Made by a program: the position numbers and the translations under genes | Assembly (NCBI RefSeq): GCF_000482465.1 | Contig: NZ_KI519423.1 | Coordinates: 1-45,761, forward strand | DNA length: 45,761 nucleotides | Direction of reading: 5' to 3' | Source of the DNA: Runella limosa DSM 17973 | GTDB taxonomy: Bacteria; Bacteroidota; Bacteroidia; Cytophagales; Spirosomataceae | Shown: in pieces, positions 23,048-32,758 of the stretch | How the letters are laid out: each line of letters begins with the position of its first letter | Position numbering within the stretch: position 1 is the stretch's first letter | Notes under the pieces: generated by a model | Seen by the model: the letters and a program-made list of their open reading frames with translations, nothing else | Told to the model about the DNA's origin: nothing | Database searches by the model: none

Positions 23048-24709
23048 CTACATCGCTGGAGCTTTCACAACGGCATCAAAAATCCCCGTCAAAACCTGCC
23101 CGTTTCGCTTGATTTGCAAGAAAATACGGTATTGTCCTTCTTTGGGAAAAGCATACGGAAACACAATTCGGTTTTCGTGTTTCATGCTGCCCATTTCGTG
23201 CGCGTTCATGCCCGTCATGGTTTGCATCAACAATCGGTCACGCTCCGAAGGTGTCATTGCCTTGAGACTTGCCACGTAGCGGTCGATGCTATCTCGGAAT
23301 ATCTTGGGAGAAGTTGTCAGGCGATAAATTTTGGTTGTATCCGCAATTCGGCTCTGCATACTTTGTTGGGCGGCCATCGAATACGTCCCCACAGGATGCA
23401 AATGGATATACACCTTCCCGTCCGATTTCACGATAGCCGCGTGACCGTTCATGCCCAAATACGGCTCCAAAACCGCAGGTTTTCCGCCAGGATCAAACAC
23501 TTCAAATGCCAGTTGGTAGGGCTTTCCTGCTTCAAACGCGACGTTCGATTTACCCTCCCACACCACCGTAGAGCCATCTTTTAGCTTGGTGCTTGTTCCA
23601 GGTTTACCGCAAATAACTACATTTTCGTCAACAGGAATCCGCTTGGGATTGTTCAGCGGATCCGACACCACATAGGTATCTTCGGGGTCTGTTTTGGGAA
23701 AAATGTTTCCTTGTATGGCTGGAATTTCGACTGTATCGGTGATGGTTTCCGTAAATCCCGAGCGTTGCACAATATCGGCATAGACGAGGTACTTACCTGC
23801 GGGAAGTTTTGGCAAATACGCCTCAAACGTAGCCGTATCTCGTCGCTCGGGATGAAGATGGGCAAAGGCGTCTAACGTGTGTTGACGTACCAAAAACAAG
23901 TGCATCAATTTCCCATGGTCAGGAATCAAAAAACTCAGCGTATTTCGCTGCCTTGTTTTGAGAAGGTGTGTCGTATCTATCTTGAGTTGAAAAAGTCGCT
24001 CACCGCTTTGGTTAATTACCGCTGCTTTTCCTTCTAAAGGTTTGTATAAGTGCTGCTTATAGTCATCAGCCCAGCTACTCCACCAGCTACTCCCACCGTA
24101 CAAAATGAGCGTACACGCCACCACCGCAACGCCCATGTTCACTAACCGAGCGCGTTTTTGCTTGGTCGTCAAGGCTTCTCCTGCTTTCAATAACCCATCG
24201 CTGGCACTGGCTCCGATGGTTGTTACTAACAATACCACCAATAACAATCCCAACGCGCTCAACAGCACCCCCAACCCCGCAGGCATTTCGCGTTGAGCAG
24301 TAGAAATAGCCGCAATCGGCACCACCAATTCGCTTTTTCCTTTGTCGCCTTCGATGGTGATTTGGACACTTGACGCCCCGCCCGCCATCAGCCACACCAC
24401 GCCTTGAAATTGACTAACTTGCCCAACAACAGGCAAAAGTTCGTCGGCTGAAGGAGCGCCTTCATCTCCTGTTCGGAAATAAATCGGACGCGCCATTACT
24501 TTTTTGGCATTTCCTTCTTCGACATACACCGTCACATTCGCCGTTCCTGGAATCACATCGGGTGGCATCAAGCTCACCAGCACCCGATACCCGCCTGCTT
24601 GTCCTTGGTACAACACGCCCGAACTCCCAACGTGCGCGCACAGTTGAAGTACCAAGCACAAACTTACCCCAAGGAGAAAAATGATTTTTTTATACTTAAC
24701 TAACAGCAT
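23048..24709 (-). CDS. Exported membrane protein of unknown function with YtkA-like segments
   Basis: The 553-residue protein has an N-terminal signal peptide (ending near QLCAH), an Ig-like exported domain (about 30-135) and two hydrophobic helices (about 145-168 and 190-206). A large periplasmic C-terminal part contains MHLFLVRQHTLDAFAHLHP, NGHAAIVKSDGKVYIHLHP and a C-terminal beta domain. The histidine-rich 'H.A.LHP' segments resemble YtkA/FixH-like proteins in copper or respiratory settings, but no complete family match is clear. A strong ribosome-binding site (AGGAGG) precedes the start. It is 18 bases after a multi-helix membrane protein, so the two are one unit and probably work as a complex. 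Metal handling is a guess. Confidence 0.6.
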   Translation of the reverse strand: MLLVKYKKIIFLLGVSLCLVLQLCAHVGSSGVLYQGQAGGYRVLVSLMPPDVIPGTANVTVYVEEGNAKKVMARPIYFRTGDEGAPSADELLPVVGQVSQFQGVVWLMAGGASSVQITIEGDKGKSELVVPIAAISTAQREMPAGLGVLLSALGLLLVVLLVTTIGASASDGLLKAGEALTTKQKRARLVNMGVAVVACTLILYGGSSWWSSWADDYKQHLYKPLEGKAAVINQSGERLFQLKIDTTHLLKTRQRNTLSFLIPDHGKLMHLFLVRQHTLDAFAHLHPERRDTATFEAYLPKLPAGKYLVYADIVQRSGFTETITDTVEIPAIQGNIFPKTDPEDTYVVSDPLNNPKRIPVDENVVICGKPGTSTKLKDGSTVVWEGKSNVAFEAGKPYQLAFEVFDPGGKPAVLEPYLGMNGHAAIVKSDGKVYIHLHPVGTYSMAAQQSMQSRIADTTKIYRLTTSPKIFRDSIDRYVASLKAMTPSERDRLLMQTMTGMNAHEMGSMKHENRIVFPYAFPKEGQYRIFLQIKRNGQVLTGIFDAVVKAPAM

Positions 24710-24727
24710 GATTGTTTCCTCCTCTGG

Positions 24728-25957
24728 TTATCGTTGAATAGTTCGCATCCATTTTCCCCACGCCAAGCCAATCCGAGACGACACGTAGCCGAAGCCCAAC
24801 GCATATACCATTCCCAGCGCAAACTGTGAAGTGGTTTGCACTGTCCAAGGGGCAAATTTGTAGCGGTATTCCCAGTGGGGGTCGTTGCCAAAATAATAAT
24901 AGTGTGTTCCAAAAATCCAGTTACGCGAATAAGGCGATTCGCGTAAAAAACTCCCAAAAGGCCATTGTACCAACAACAAAATAAGCACAAAGGCCAAGCC
25001 CATAAGGGCGGCCAACTTCCAATCGTTTAGGTACACAAAGCGGTGCATTAGCCAGTCCATCGCTAAAGCAGGCAGTAACAACAGAATCGGGAAAGCGAAT
25101 CCTTGGTAATGGTCAAAGTGATTCCAAATGGGGCCTAATTTAGGTTCAGCAGGAAACAACGGAATAATCCAAAGCGTCAAACACATTAAAGCGGTGTAAA
25201 CGGCCGTCACGGAGGTCATCGCCCAGCGTCCGCCATTGCCGCGCCCCATTGCCAACAAAAAGATAGGAAACGCCATGGCCGACAATTTATAAAAACTCGC
25301 GTTGTGCATTTCCCAGCTACCAAGTTCTTCCGACAACAAGGTGTACCACATCGTCATCAAAAAACCACCCGATAACGCAAACATCAGGTTGAGGCGTTTG
25401 AGCCGACGTTGTGAAAAGTCAGTGTCTTTTTTCGCGGTTTTCATTTGATTTTTAACCGACATCACGCTCACAATTGCCCCAAATTGAACCCCAATAATTC
25501 CCAAAGCCAACACCGTGTGAGGTGGTGAAAGGATTTGGACGTCAAGGCCGTAGGTATTGTGCCACCAATCGTCGAAAGGAGCCGATGTAAGCATCATCAT
25601 AGCTCCCCAAATGCAAAACAACGCCCCCAGTGAACTGTAAAAAAAGCCCCAAATCTTAACGTTTTTGGCTTTTTCGGTCGCACTGCCTTTGAAAGTAGTA
25701 TATAACACTTGGTAGCCCGAAAAAAGCCCAGACACAACCGCTCCCACGTAAATAACCACGTGCGGAGGCGATAGCAGTCCATCGCGGCCAATGCTCATGT
25801 GCCAACAAATGTCCCAAATCAAGCCCGTAATCACACAGAGCGACGAAAATACTACGGCGTATAAATAAGGTGGAATGTTAAGAAAAAAATCTCGACTCGA
25901 AGCAGCCGATTCATAACGAGAAGATTCGCCTGCGGCAGACGATAAAGAACTCTCCAT
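24728..25957 (-). CDS. Multi-spanning membrane protein of unknown function
   Basis: The 409-residue protein has a polar, Ser-rich N-terminus (about 1-28) and then about ten hydrophobic helices. Conserved-looking membrane-edge motifs include WDICWHMSIGRDGLLSPPHV (about 49-68) and DVQILSPPHTVLALGIIG, two similar 'SPPH' loops suggesting an internal repeat with histidines near the membrane surface. There is no transporter signature that I know. The two SPPH histidines and aromatic residues could bind haem or a metal; this is inference. It is the first gene of a unit with the exported protein at 23048, whose own His-rich segments would face the same side. It is transcribed away from the LytTR regulator region by 97 bases. 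Confidence 0.65.
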   Translation of the reverse strand: MESSLSSAAGESSRYESAASSRDFFLNIPPYLYAVVFSSLCVITGLIWDICWHMSIGRDGLLSPPHVVIYVGAVVSGLFSGYQVLYTTFKGSATEKAKNVKIWGFFYSSLGALFCIWGAMMMLTSAPFDDWWHNTYGLDVQILSPPHTVLALGIIGVQFGAIVSVMSVKNQMKTAKKDTDFSQRRLKRLNLMFALSGGFLMTMWYTLLSEELGSWEMHNASFYKLSAMAFPIFLLAMGRGNGGRWAMTSVTAVYTALMCLTLWIIPLFPAEPKLGPIWNHFDHYQGFAFPILLLLPALAMDWLMHRFVYLNDWKLAALMGLAFVLILLLVQWPFGSFLRESPYSRNWIFGTHYYYFGNDPHWEYRYKFAPWTVQTTSQFALGMVYALGFGYVSSRIGLAWGKWMRTIQR

Positions 25958-26054
25958 AACTGCAAAGGGTTGTTGTTAGGTTTTATTGATGAATACTGGC
26001 TCTAAACAGAATTAGGCCATGAAACTACGAAAAACCTACGACAACTCTGTGCAG

Positions 26055-26834
26055 TTATTCCCCCATCCAAAGACGAAATTCTCCCGATTTATCTCGGCTG
26101 ATAAACACTTCTTCGGTAGTAGCAGGTTTTAAGTCGAGTTTTAGGCGGCTATTAAAATGTAGGTGTACTTTATCCACGGCTTTGGCACAAAGAATAATTT
26201 GGCGGTTGGCACGAAAAAAACAACTAGGATTGAGGATACACTCTAATTCATCCAAAGTATAATCAATCACGTATGAGCGTTCGTCCCAAGTTTTAACAAA
26301 TGTCAGACGTTCTTGGCTGTAAAAATAGGCGATGTCTTCGACCGCAATCGGTACCAAACGAGAGCCTTGTTTCAACAAAAAACGTTCGCGATATTCGGTT
26401 TGAGGAAGCTTTGTTTGTTTAATCGCGTTCACCAGTTCATTGATGCTCAACGAATTGTCGGACGTAGTTCCATAGAGTTTTTTCAGTTCCTTAAACTTCT
26501 GCAAACTGCGTTGAAGGGCTTTTTCATCAATGGGTTTGAGCAGATAATCAATGCTATTGACCCGAAATGCCTGAATCGCATATTCGTTGTAGGCAGTCGT
26601 AAAAATGACGGGACTTTTCACCTCTATTTGGTTGAAAATCTCAAAACTTTGCCCATCTACCAGTTCAATATCCATCAACAACAAATCGGGGCTTTCGTTG
26701 GCCTGCAACCACGCAACTGATGCCTCCACGCTGTCGAGCAAGGTCACGACCTCAATACTTTCGTCGCATTCTTGTACCATGGCTTTCAGTTGTCGTGCCG
26801 CCAAGGCTTCGTCTTCAATGATGATTACTTTCAT
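26055..26834 (-). CDS. LytTR-family response regulator
   Basis: The 259-residue protein has a receiver domain (1-120) with acidic IEDE at the start, the phosphoacceptor Asp55 in LLLMDIEL, the Thr in IFTTAYNEYAIQAF, and Lys in DYLLKPID. A LytTR DNA-binding domain follows (about 150-255: RFLLKQGSRLVPIAVEDIAY, FFRANRQIILCAKAV). It should bind direct-repeat sites when phosphorylated by the sensor kinase encoded 12 bases upstream. Possible targets include the membrane-protein pair next to it, but no LytTR repeat site can be defined by eye. The pairing, order and spacing are standard for Bacteroidota. Confidence 0.95.
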   Translation of the reverse strand: MKVIIIEDEALAARQLKAMVQECDESIEVVTLLDSVEASVAWLQANESPDLLLMDIELVDGQSFEIFNQIEVKSPVIFTTAYNEYAIQAFRVNSIDYLLKPIDEKALQRSLQKFKELKKLYGTTSDNSLSINELVNAIKQTKLPQTEYRERFLLKQGSRLVPIAVEDIAYFYSQERLTFVKTWDERSYVIDYTLDELECILNPSCFFRANRQIILCAKAVDKVHLHFNSRLKLDLKPATTEEVFISRDKSGEFRLWMGE

Positions 26835-26846
26835 AGTCGGTTAAGC

Positions 26847-27911
26847 TCAATACACTGCCGCCGCTGGCACAGCTACGTCGATGAGGGGGAGTTTCACTTC
26901 AAACATATCTTCTTTCTTGTAGATTTGAACCTGAGGTTGGCGCAGGAGACTATATTTGGAAGTAATGTTTACCAGCCCTTTTTGGCTCGACGGCATAGAA
27001 TTGTTGGGTTTGCACTGCAAGTTATTTTGCACCACCAACTCTCCTATTTTATTTGTAAATATCTTGATATGCAATGGCTTAGAAACGGAAACAATGTTAT
27101 GTTTCACGGCATTTTCGACCAAAAGTTGCAGCGTCAAAGGCGGAATGTGCGCGTACCGAAAAGCAGGGTCGATATTCACATCCAACGAAATACCGTCTTC
27201 AAAACGCGTTTTTAACAACCCAAAATACGCGTGGGTAAATTCCAGCTCTTTTTCAAGCGAAATGAGCTGTTGTTCATTGCTTTGTAACAAATACCGATAC
27301 ACTTGCGACAAATCGCCAATGAACCTCACGGCCGTTTTGTTTTCGTTCGACTTCACCAACGCTTGAAGCGTATTGAGGCTATTGAACAAAAAATGAGGCT
27401 GCACTTGATTTTTGAGCGAATCGAGCTGCATTTCTAAGTTGGCGCGGCTCAATTCTTCGGTTTCTCGCTTGCTAATCAGCCACTCACTGAAGAAATAACG
27501 GCTTTCATAGACGGCAAAAATAATGGCCAGATAAAACAGATTAAGCCCCACCATAAAGAGGGTTTCGGAGTGAAACCAATCGAATTTAGGATAGTTGCTA
27601 TAGACAAAATAATCGAAGAAAAGCAAACGCTGAATCACCAAAATAACCACCGCAGGAATACACAAAAAACCCAGCGCAATCAGGCGTTGTTTGACTTTTT
27701 CTAGCCCTGGATTTCGGTGTCGCACCGCCACAATGAGCCAGCGGCCCATAAACCACGAAAAATAAACCGAAGCAAGGCTCGCCATCAAAAACTTTGCGGC
27801 CGTCCAATTGTCTTTACAAAGGGTAGGTAAATTAAAAAAAACCGTCGCCACTGCCCACAATACCAAGGGGCCAAGAAATAAGAGTTTTCTATCGTTTAAG
27901 CGGGTTCTCAT
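26847..27911 (-). CDS. LytS/YehU-type sensor histidine kinase
   Basis: The 354-residue protein has four hydrophobic N-terminal helices (about 10-145), a linking helix, and then the His-kinase (PF06580) motif QPHFLFNSLNTLQALVKSNE, which contains the phosphorylated histidine. The ATPase part follows with PLTLQLLVENAVKHNI as the N box. There is no extracytoplasmic sensing domain, so the signal is likely sensed in or near the membrane. It transfers phosphate to the LytTR regulator 12 bases downstream. Nothing in the sequence shows the stimulus. The upstream region is shared with no other gene; the next gene on this strand, a lipoprotein, begins over 100 bases away. Confidence 0.93.
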   Translation of the reverse strand: MRTRLNDRKLLFLGPLVLWAVATVFFNLPTLCKDNWTAAKFLMASLASVYFSWFMGRWLIVAVRHRNPGLEKVKQRLIALGFLCIPAVVILVIQRLLFFDYFVYSNYPKFDWFHSETLFMVGLNLFYLAIIFAVYESRYFFSEWLISKRETEELSRANLEMQLDSLKNQVQPHFLFNSLNTLQALVKSNENKTAVRFIGDLSQVYRYLLQSNEQQLISLEKELEFTHAYFGLLKTRFEDGISLDVNIDPAFRYAHIPPLTLQLLVENAVKHNIVSVSKPLHIKIFTNKIGELVVQNNLQCKPNNSMPSSQKGLVNITSKYSLLRQPQVQIYKKEDMFEVKLPLIDVAVPAAAVY

Positions 27912-28025
27912 GCGTGTGAATCAACGGTCATTAACAAAAATAAACACTTGCGTTCGCAAGTCTCGTTATTTGCGTACGAAAGTGCTAATTTAGAAACTGA
28001 ACCGTCGTAAATACTAAACCAATGG

Positions 28026-28235
28026 TTAGATGATGGGTCGAGTACGGGGACAACGTTCGGGCGTCTTTTTACAACAAACAAAGTCTCCTTCTTTGCATTT
28101 AGGCGTTGACGATTTGATAGCCGACTGATGCAAGATTTCTTTGAGCGAAACCGATTCGGAACTAATACTACAGCTACTAATGAAAAGTACGCCGATGAAT
28201 AGCCAGCTTTTTTTCCAAGGTAGTTTTTGAGCCAT
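28026..28235 (-). CDS. Small cysteine-rich lipoprotein
   Basis: Starting at the ATG at 28235 the product has 69 residues with a basic N-terminus, a hydrophobic stretch and a lipobox ending at Cys22 (LFISSC). The mature part has further cysteines (CKEGDFVCCKKTPERC), which could form disulfides or bind a metal. A longer frame to 28292 would put a non-signal sequence before the lipobox. No family is recognised. It follows neither neighbour closely, so it is probably transcribed alone or from read-through of the serine hydrolase gene on the same strand. Confidence 0.55.
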   Translation of the reverse strand: MAQKLPWKKSWLFIGVLFISSCSISSESVSLKEILHQSAIKSSTPKCKEGDFVCCKKTPERCPRTRPII

Positions 28236-28352
28236 GGACGTATCGTTTTGGGTTGTAAGAATCTTATATATGAACGTACGCTTTACGCACAAAAGTACGC
28301 GATTATCGCAATTATTTTACCATGCTTCAGTGCTTCGCACAGTTAATTGTGC

Positions 28353-29459
28353 TTAATTGGTTAAATTCACCATGTTCAAAAAATCAAACGAAGTATCATA
28401 GACGTTGTGTTTTTTGACAAGCGAAATCAACTCTTTCTCAATACCATGATTATCAGCAATATTGGAAAAATATAAAAACAAATACTTTCGACTAGGAACG
28501 ATGAGCACGCCATTGGTAAAACCACACGTACTTCCTGTATGGTACAGCGCCAAGGGTTCGGTTTTATTTTTATGAAAAAACCAGCCCAAACCATATTGTC
28601 CTTGTGACGGGCTTGGGAGCTGAATAGTTACTTTTTTCAATTCTGCCTCCAAAGAAATCAACTTGTTATTTATCAAACCATTATACCATTTATAATAATC
28701 TTCGAGCGAGGTATAAACACAACCATCCCCTTTGGTCGCGCTGGTAATACTCTGGTCAGAATCGAGGAGTTTTTCTTGTTTATTTTTGGCATAACCCATG
28801 GCTCGGTGCGGGATACTCGTCCCCGCTTCGTAAATTCGGGTGGAGGACATGCCAAGTGGCTTAAAAATGTGTTTTGTTATAAAATCTATGTACGACATCC
28901 CTGACGCTTTTTCGACAATTTGTTCCAACACACAAAAACCCGAATTGCTATAACGAAACTTTGTCCCAGGCTCAAAATACGTTCGGGTTTCTTTGCCCAA
29001 CATTGCCACTACCTCGGCATCCAAAATTTGGGCAGTGCGCTCCTCTGCCAAACTATTTTCATAATCCCATACTCCCGACGAATGTGTCAGCAAATGCCGC
29101 ACTTTGATTTTTTTTCCTATAGTTGGCTCAAAATCAGGGAAAAACCGAAGTAAATTATCGTCATAAGAAAGCCGTTCTTGCTTGGCCAACAACATGATGC
29201 ACATGGCCGTAAACTGCTTAGACACCGACGCCATCCGAAAATTAGACTGTGGACTAATAGACTCTTTGGTATTTACATTGGCCATGCCTACTCCCTTTTT
29301 ATAAAACACTTTTCCTTCCTTAACCACCATTACAGCTATGCCTGCTTGGTTCTTGTCAAACCGCTGGTGCAGGAGTTGGTCAAGGTCTTTTTCGAGGTTC
29401 ATTTGAGCGAAAAGCATATTATCTACGAATAACAATAAAAAAAAGAGGATTTTTCTCAT
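28353..29459 (-). CDS. Serine hydrolase of the class C beta-lactamase/penicillin-binding family
   Basis: From the ATG at 29459 (the first with a good signal peptide, MRKILFFLLLFVDNMLFAQ) the protein has 368 residues. The three active-site motifs are present: SVSK (78-81; nucleophile Ser78 and Lys81), YSN (170-172), and HTGS in the C-terminal half. The family includes DD-peptidases, esterases and beta-lactamases; substrate cannot be told from sequence. It is exported to the periplasm. A frame extending to 29528 has no signal peptide at its start and is less likely. It is divergent from the MFS transporter gene at 29550, with about 90 bases between them for both promoters. Confidence 0.9.
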   Translation of the reverse strand: MRKILFFLLLFVDNMLFAQMNLEKDLDQLLHQRFDKNQAGIAVMVVKEGKVFYKKGVGMANVNTKESISPQSNFRMASVSKQFTAMCIMLLAKQERLSYDDNLLRFFPDFEPTIGKKIKVRHLLTHSSGVWDYENSLAEERTAQILDAEVVAMLGKETRTYFEPGTKFRYSNSGFCVLEQIVEKASGMSYIDFITKHIFKPLGMSSTRIYEAGTSIPHRAMGYAKNKQEKLLDSDQSITSATKGDGCVYTSLEDYYKWYNGLINNKLISLEAELKKVTIQLPSPSQGQYGLGWFFHKNKTEPLALYHTGSTCGFTNGVLIVPSRKYLFLYFSNIADNHGIEKELISLVKKHNVYDTSFDFLNMVNLTN

Positions 29460-29549
29460 TTCTGTGGCCTTTAATAGCTTCCTATTAGTATATTGTGAAA
29501 GTACAAAAGTAAGCCGACGCATACTCATCTCCTAAACCTTTCCGACTTC

Positions 29550-30872
29550 ATGAATTCAACTCCCAACCTCCGCTACGCATGGTACGTAGTAGCGGTGCTT
29601 ATGCTTGCCTACATTTCGTCGTTTATCGACCGCCAAGTACTCACCTTGCTTGTTAAACCCCTCAAACGAGATTTTAACGTTACCGACACCCAAGTAGGAC
29701 TGCTCATTGGGTTTAGCTTTGCCATTTTTTACACCTTTCTGGGCATTCCTATTGGCCGCATGGCCGACCGAAAAAACCGCAAACGCATTATTGTTTGGGG
29801 TATTACTATCTGGAGCATCATGACTGCCCTTTGCGGGGTCACGGGCAGTTACAATCAGCTCTTTATTGCACGCGTGGGCGTAGGTATTGGCGAAGCTGCC
29901 CTTTCTCCCGCCGCTTATTCACTCATTACCGACTTATTTCCGCGTCAAAAACTGGGCACAGCCCTCGGTATCTACAACATCGGTGTTTACTTAGGCTCAG
30001 GTTTGTCCATTTTATTGGTAGCCCTCATCCTCAAACTGGTGAGCGTCGAAGGGACTTGGAGCATACCTTTCTTTGGGGAGATTTATCCGTGGCAAAGCGT
30101 GTTTTTCATTGTGGGCATCCCTGGGTTACTTATTGTTGCCCTTATTGCTTTCACCATCAAAGAGCCCGAACGCCAAAACGCTTCCAAAGCCGCCGTTTCG
30201 ACCCAAGAAGTAAAACGATACTTTGCCGCCAATCGTCCCGCTATTTTATGTTTGTTTTTCGGCATTGCCTTTATGGCTTTTGGCTCGTACGCTACCACCT
30301 CGTGGACACCTACTTTGCTCGTTCGCCACTACGGCCTCACCGAAGCCCAAGCGGGGTTATTACTTGGTAGCATCGTTACCATCTTTTCCACGGGGGGCGT
30401 TATTGTAGGTGGCCGTTACAGCGACCGACTTACCCAACAAGGCAAAGCCGACGCCAAAATGCGGGTAGGTTTTATCGGGATGTCTATTGGGCTATTTTTA
30501 GCGTTGATTATTCTTATTTTTTTCACCCTTACGCCTGCACCTATTCAGGGTTTTGTGGTGTTATTGGCGCTCTGCTGTTTTGCTACTTCTATGCCCTATG
30601 GCGCAGCTACGGCGGCGGTTCAGGAAATGATACCTGCGCCCATGCGGGCTACTTTCTCCGCTTTGTTTTTGTTTGTGGTCAATTTACTTGGCTTGGGAGG
30701 AGGGCCACTCATGGTCGGGCTTCTCAACGATAAACTATTCCATGACCCCAACCAAGTGCATTTGTCTTTCGCCATCACATTGGTCATGGCTACTGGACTT
30801 TCGTGCTTCCTTTTATATACAGGGCTAAAACCTTTTGTTCAAAGTATCGAAAATGCCAAAGCCGAAAGCTAA
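29550..30872 (+). CDS. MFS transporter, spinster-like
   Basis: The 440-residue protein has about 12 hydrophobic helices and the MFS motif A in the loop between helices 2 and 3 (GRMADRKNRKR). The helix-1 segment AYISSFIDRQVLTLLVKPLK and VGIGEAALSPAAYSLITDLFP resemble the spinster-type group of MFS carriers, several of which move organic acids or sphingolipid-like compounds; the substrate is unknown here. The final codon shares bases with the stop of the minus-strand gene that converges on it (30869-30872), leaving no room for a terminator between them. Confidence 0.92.
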   Translation: MNSTPNLRYAWYVVAVLMLAYISSFIDRQVLTLLVKPLKRDFNVTDTQVGLLIGFSFAIFYTFLGIPIGRMADRKNRKRIIVWGITIWSIMTALCGVTGSYNQLFIARVGVGIGEAALSPAAYSLITDLFPRQKLGTALGIYNIGVYLGSGLSILLVALILKLVSVEGTWSIPFFGEIYPWQSVFFIVGIPGLLIVALIAFTIKEPERQNASKAAVSTQEVKRYFAANRPAILCLFFGIAFMAFGSYATTSWTPTLLVRHYGLTEAQAGLLLGSIVTIFSTGGVIVGGRYSDRLTQQGKADAKMRVGFIGMSIGLFLALIILIFFTLTPAPIQGFVVLLALCCFATSMPYGAATAAVQEMIPAPMRATFSALFLFVVNLLGLGGGPLMVGLLNDKLFHDPNQVHLSFAITLVMATGLSCFLLYTGLKPFVQSIENAKAES

Positions 30873-31441
30873 ACGGCTTTACCAAAACAAACAACCATGG
30901 CCGCCAACGCATAGTGATAGACATCCGTGGGATTGAAGGGGAGGTGATTATTGGCTACTTTGGTGGCTAACCCAATAATCATCACCCCTACCACAATCCA
31001 AACTGCTTTTTGGTATTTTTTCATTAGCCCAAAAACAGCGATGAGCATGACCAAAAGCATAGAAAACGCCTGTATCACCGAACCAAACACTTCGTAAGCG
31101 GGGTCAAGTAACGTCACAAAAATCAACAACCCTACTCCTACCGAACTCACCACCACCCACTTCGACATGCTTTGGCGCATCACCAATGCCCAAATAGCCA
31201 CTACCACTGCCACCAACCCCACGCTTCCTGCCAAGGTAGAAAGCGAACGATGCGTAGCCGTCAAATCTTTGACGCCCAAATACCTAAAAACACCAGCCGC
31301 CGCAGCCAGTGCCGTCGTGACCAAAAAAATGCCCCACAAAATTCGATTATAAAAAGGTTGCCGAGCAAAAAAGCGAAAAAAAGCAACAATACACACAAGT
31401 GCTAAAACGGCGTCGGAAATGGCATTGGAAAGATGTAGCAT
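30869..31441 (-). CDS. Small multi-spanning membrane protein
   Basis: The 190-residue protein has about six or seven hydrophobic helices with short polar loops. Motifs are weak: RYLGVKDLTATHRSLSTLAG in the middle and NNHLPFNPTDVYHYALAAM near the end, with histidines in both. I do not recognise a characterised family. Its stop overlaps the stop of the converging MFS gene. The upstream region (31442-31721) lies between divergent genes and should hold promoters for this gene and sucD. Confidence 0.7.
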   Translation of the reverse strand: MLHLSNAISDAVLALVCIVAFFRFFARQPFYNRILWGIFLVTTALAAAAGVFRYLGVKDLTATHRSLSTLAGSVGLVAVVVAIWALVMRQSMSKWVVVSSVGVGLLIFVTLLDPAYEVFGSVIQAFSMLLVMLIAVFGLMKKYQKAVWIVVGVMIIGLATKVANNHLPFNPTDVYHYALAAMVVCFGKAV

Positions 31442-31721
31442 GAAAAAAGTAAGTTTAGGCTAGGTTCAAAAACCGTTTAATACAAGGCTCTGACGTAAAA
31501 AAACTACCCAAAATCCCTGCCTCAAGGGCTTTAACAAGGTAGGGGATATTCTCCATTTTCGTCGCTAATTGGGGCGTTTTTTTTTGAATTTAAAATTTTT
31601 CTTGACGAATAGCTTTTGTACTTTCTTCATTTAAACCTACTTTTACTGGAAAATTTTAGACTCCTGTCTTGAATAAAATAAAGTTAACATCTTGAATCAC
31701 GCAATTTTACACTAACCACCA

Positions 31722-32597
31722 ATGAGCGTATTAGTCAATAAAAATTCCAAGATAATTGTACAGGGATTTACAGGTTCGGAAGGAACCTTCCATGCTCAAC
31801 AAATGATTGAGTACGGTACGAATGTTGTCGGAGGCGTTACTCCAGGTAAAGGAGGACAATCTCACCTTGAGCGTCCTGTGTTCAACACAGTCGCTGATGC
31901 TGTTGCAACAACCGGCGCTGATGTCTCAATTATTTTCGTTCCACCTGCATTTGCAGGCGACGCTATCATGGAAGCGGCTGATGCGGGTATCAAGGTGATT
32001 GTTTGTATTACCGAAGGTATTCCTACCAAAGACATGATGATGGCCAAAGAGTACATCAGTACCAAAGAATGCCGCCTTATCGGACCTAACTGCCCAGGCG
32101 TTATGACTGCCGACGAATGTAAAGTAGGTATCATGCCTGGTTTTATCTTCAAAAAAGGGACGATTGGTATTGTGTCTAAGTCAGGTACGTTGACCTACGA
32201 AGCCGTTGACCAGTTGAGCCGTGTGGGCCTTGGCCAAACTACCGCCATCGGTATCGGTGGTGACCCAATCATTGGTACAACTACCAAAGAGGCGGTTGAA
32301 TTATTAATGAACGACCCTGAAACAGAAGGTATCGTCATGATTGGTGAAATCGGTGGAAGCATGGAAGCTGACGCTGCTCATTGGATCAAAGAAAACGGTA
32401 CAAAACCTGTCGTTGGGTTCATCGCAGGCCAAACAGCACCTAAAGGTCGCCGTATGGGTCACGCAGGTGCCATCATCGGTGGCGCAGACGACACTGCCGA
32501 AGCAAAAATGCGTATCATGCGTGAGTGTGGTATCCACGTGGTAGAATCTCCTGCACTTCTTGGCGAAACGATGTTGAAAGCATTGGGCAAAGCCTAA
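31722..32597 (+). CDS. sucD: Succinyl-CoA synthetase (ADP-forming) alpha subunit
   Basis: The 291-residue protein is a full-length SucD. It has the CoA-binding Rossmann part ([29 protein letters not shown]), the ligase part ([21 protein letters not shown]), and the active-site histidine His247 in [10 protein letters not shown], which is phosphorylated during catalysis. With SucC it converts succinyl-CoA, ADP and phosphate to succinate, CoA and ATP in the citric acid cycle. No sucC is in the window; separate loci for the two subunits are common in Bacteroidota. A strong terminator follows 27 bases after the stop, so it is a single-gene unit. Confidence 0.97.
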   Translation: MSVLVNKNSKIIVQGFTGSEGTFHAQQMIEYGTNVVGGVTPGKGGQSHLERPVFNTVADAVATTGADVSIIFVPPAFAGDAIMEAADAGIKVIVCITEGIPTKDMMMAKEYISTKECRLIGPNCPGVMTADECKVGIMPGFIFKKGTIGIVSKSGTLTYEAVDQLSRVGLGQTTAIGIGGDPIIGTTTKEAVELLMNDPETEGIVMIGEIGGSMEADAAHWIKENGTKPVVGFIAGQTAPKGRRMGHAGAIIGGADDTAEAKMRIMRECGIHVVESPALLGETMLKALGKA

Positions 32598-32624
32598 TAA
32601 ATACCGTCAAAATGTATAATTTTG

Positions 32625-32661
32625 CAGGCAATTATCGCAAACGATAGTTGCCTGTTTTTTT
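32625..32661 (+). terminator. Terminator of sucD
   Basis: CAGGCAATTATCG and CGATAGTTGCCTG pair over 13 bp (one G-U pair) around the loop CAAA and are followed by seven T. It overlaps a TTG codon at 32648 that would begin the longest frame of the next gene, so that start is unlikely. Confidence 0.92.
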
Positions 32662-32758
32662 ATTGTCTGATTATATCATCGACAAAAGCCGCCCAAACAC
32701 GTTGATTTTTTTAACACATAGTACTTCCAACTATTCTAGCTTAGGAACATTTTCTTCC

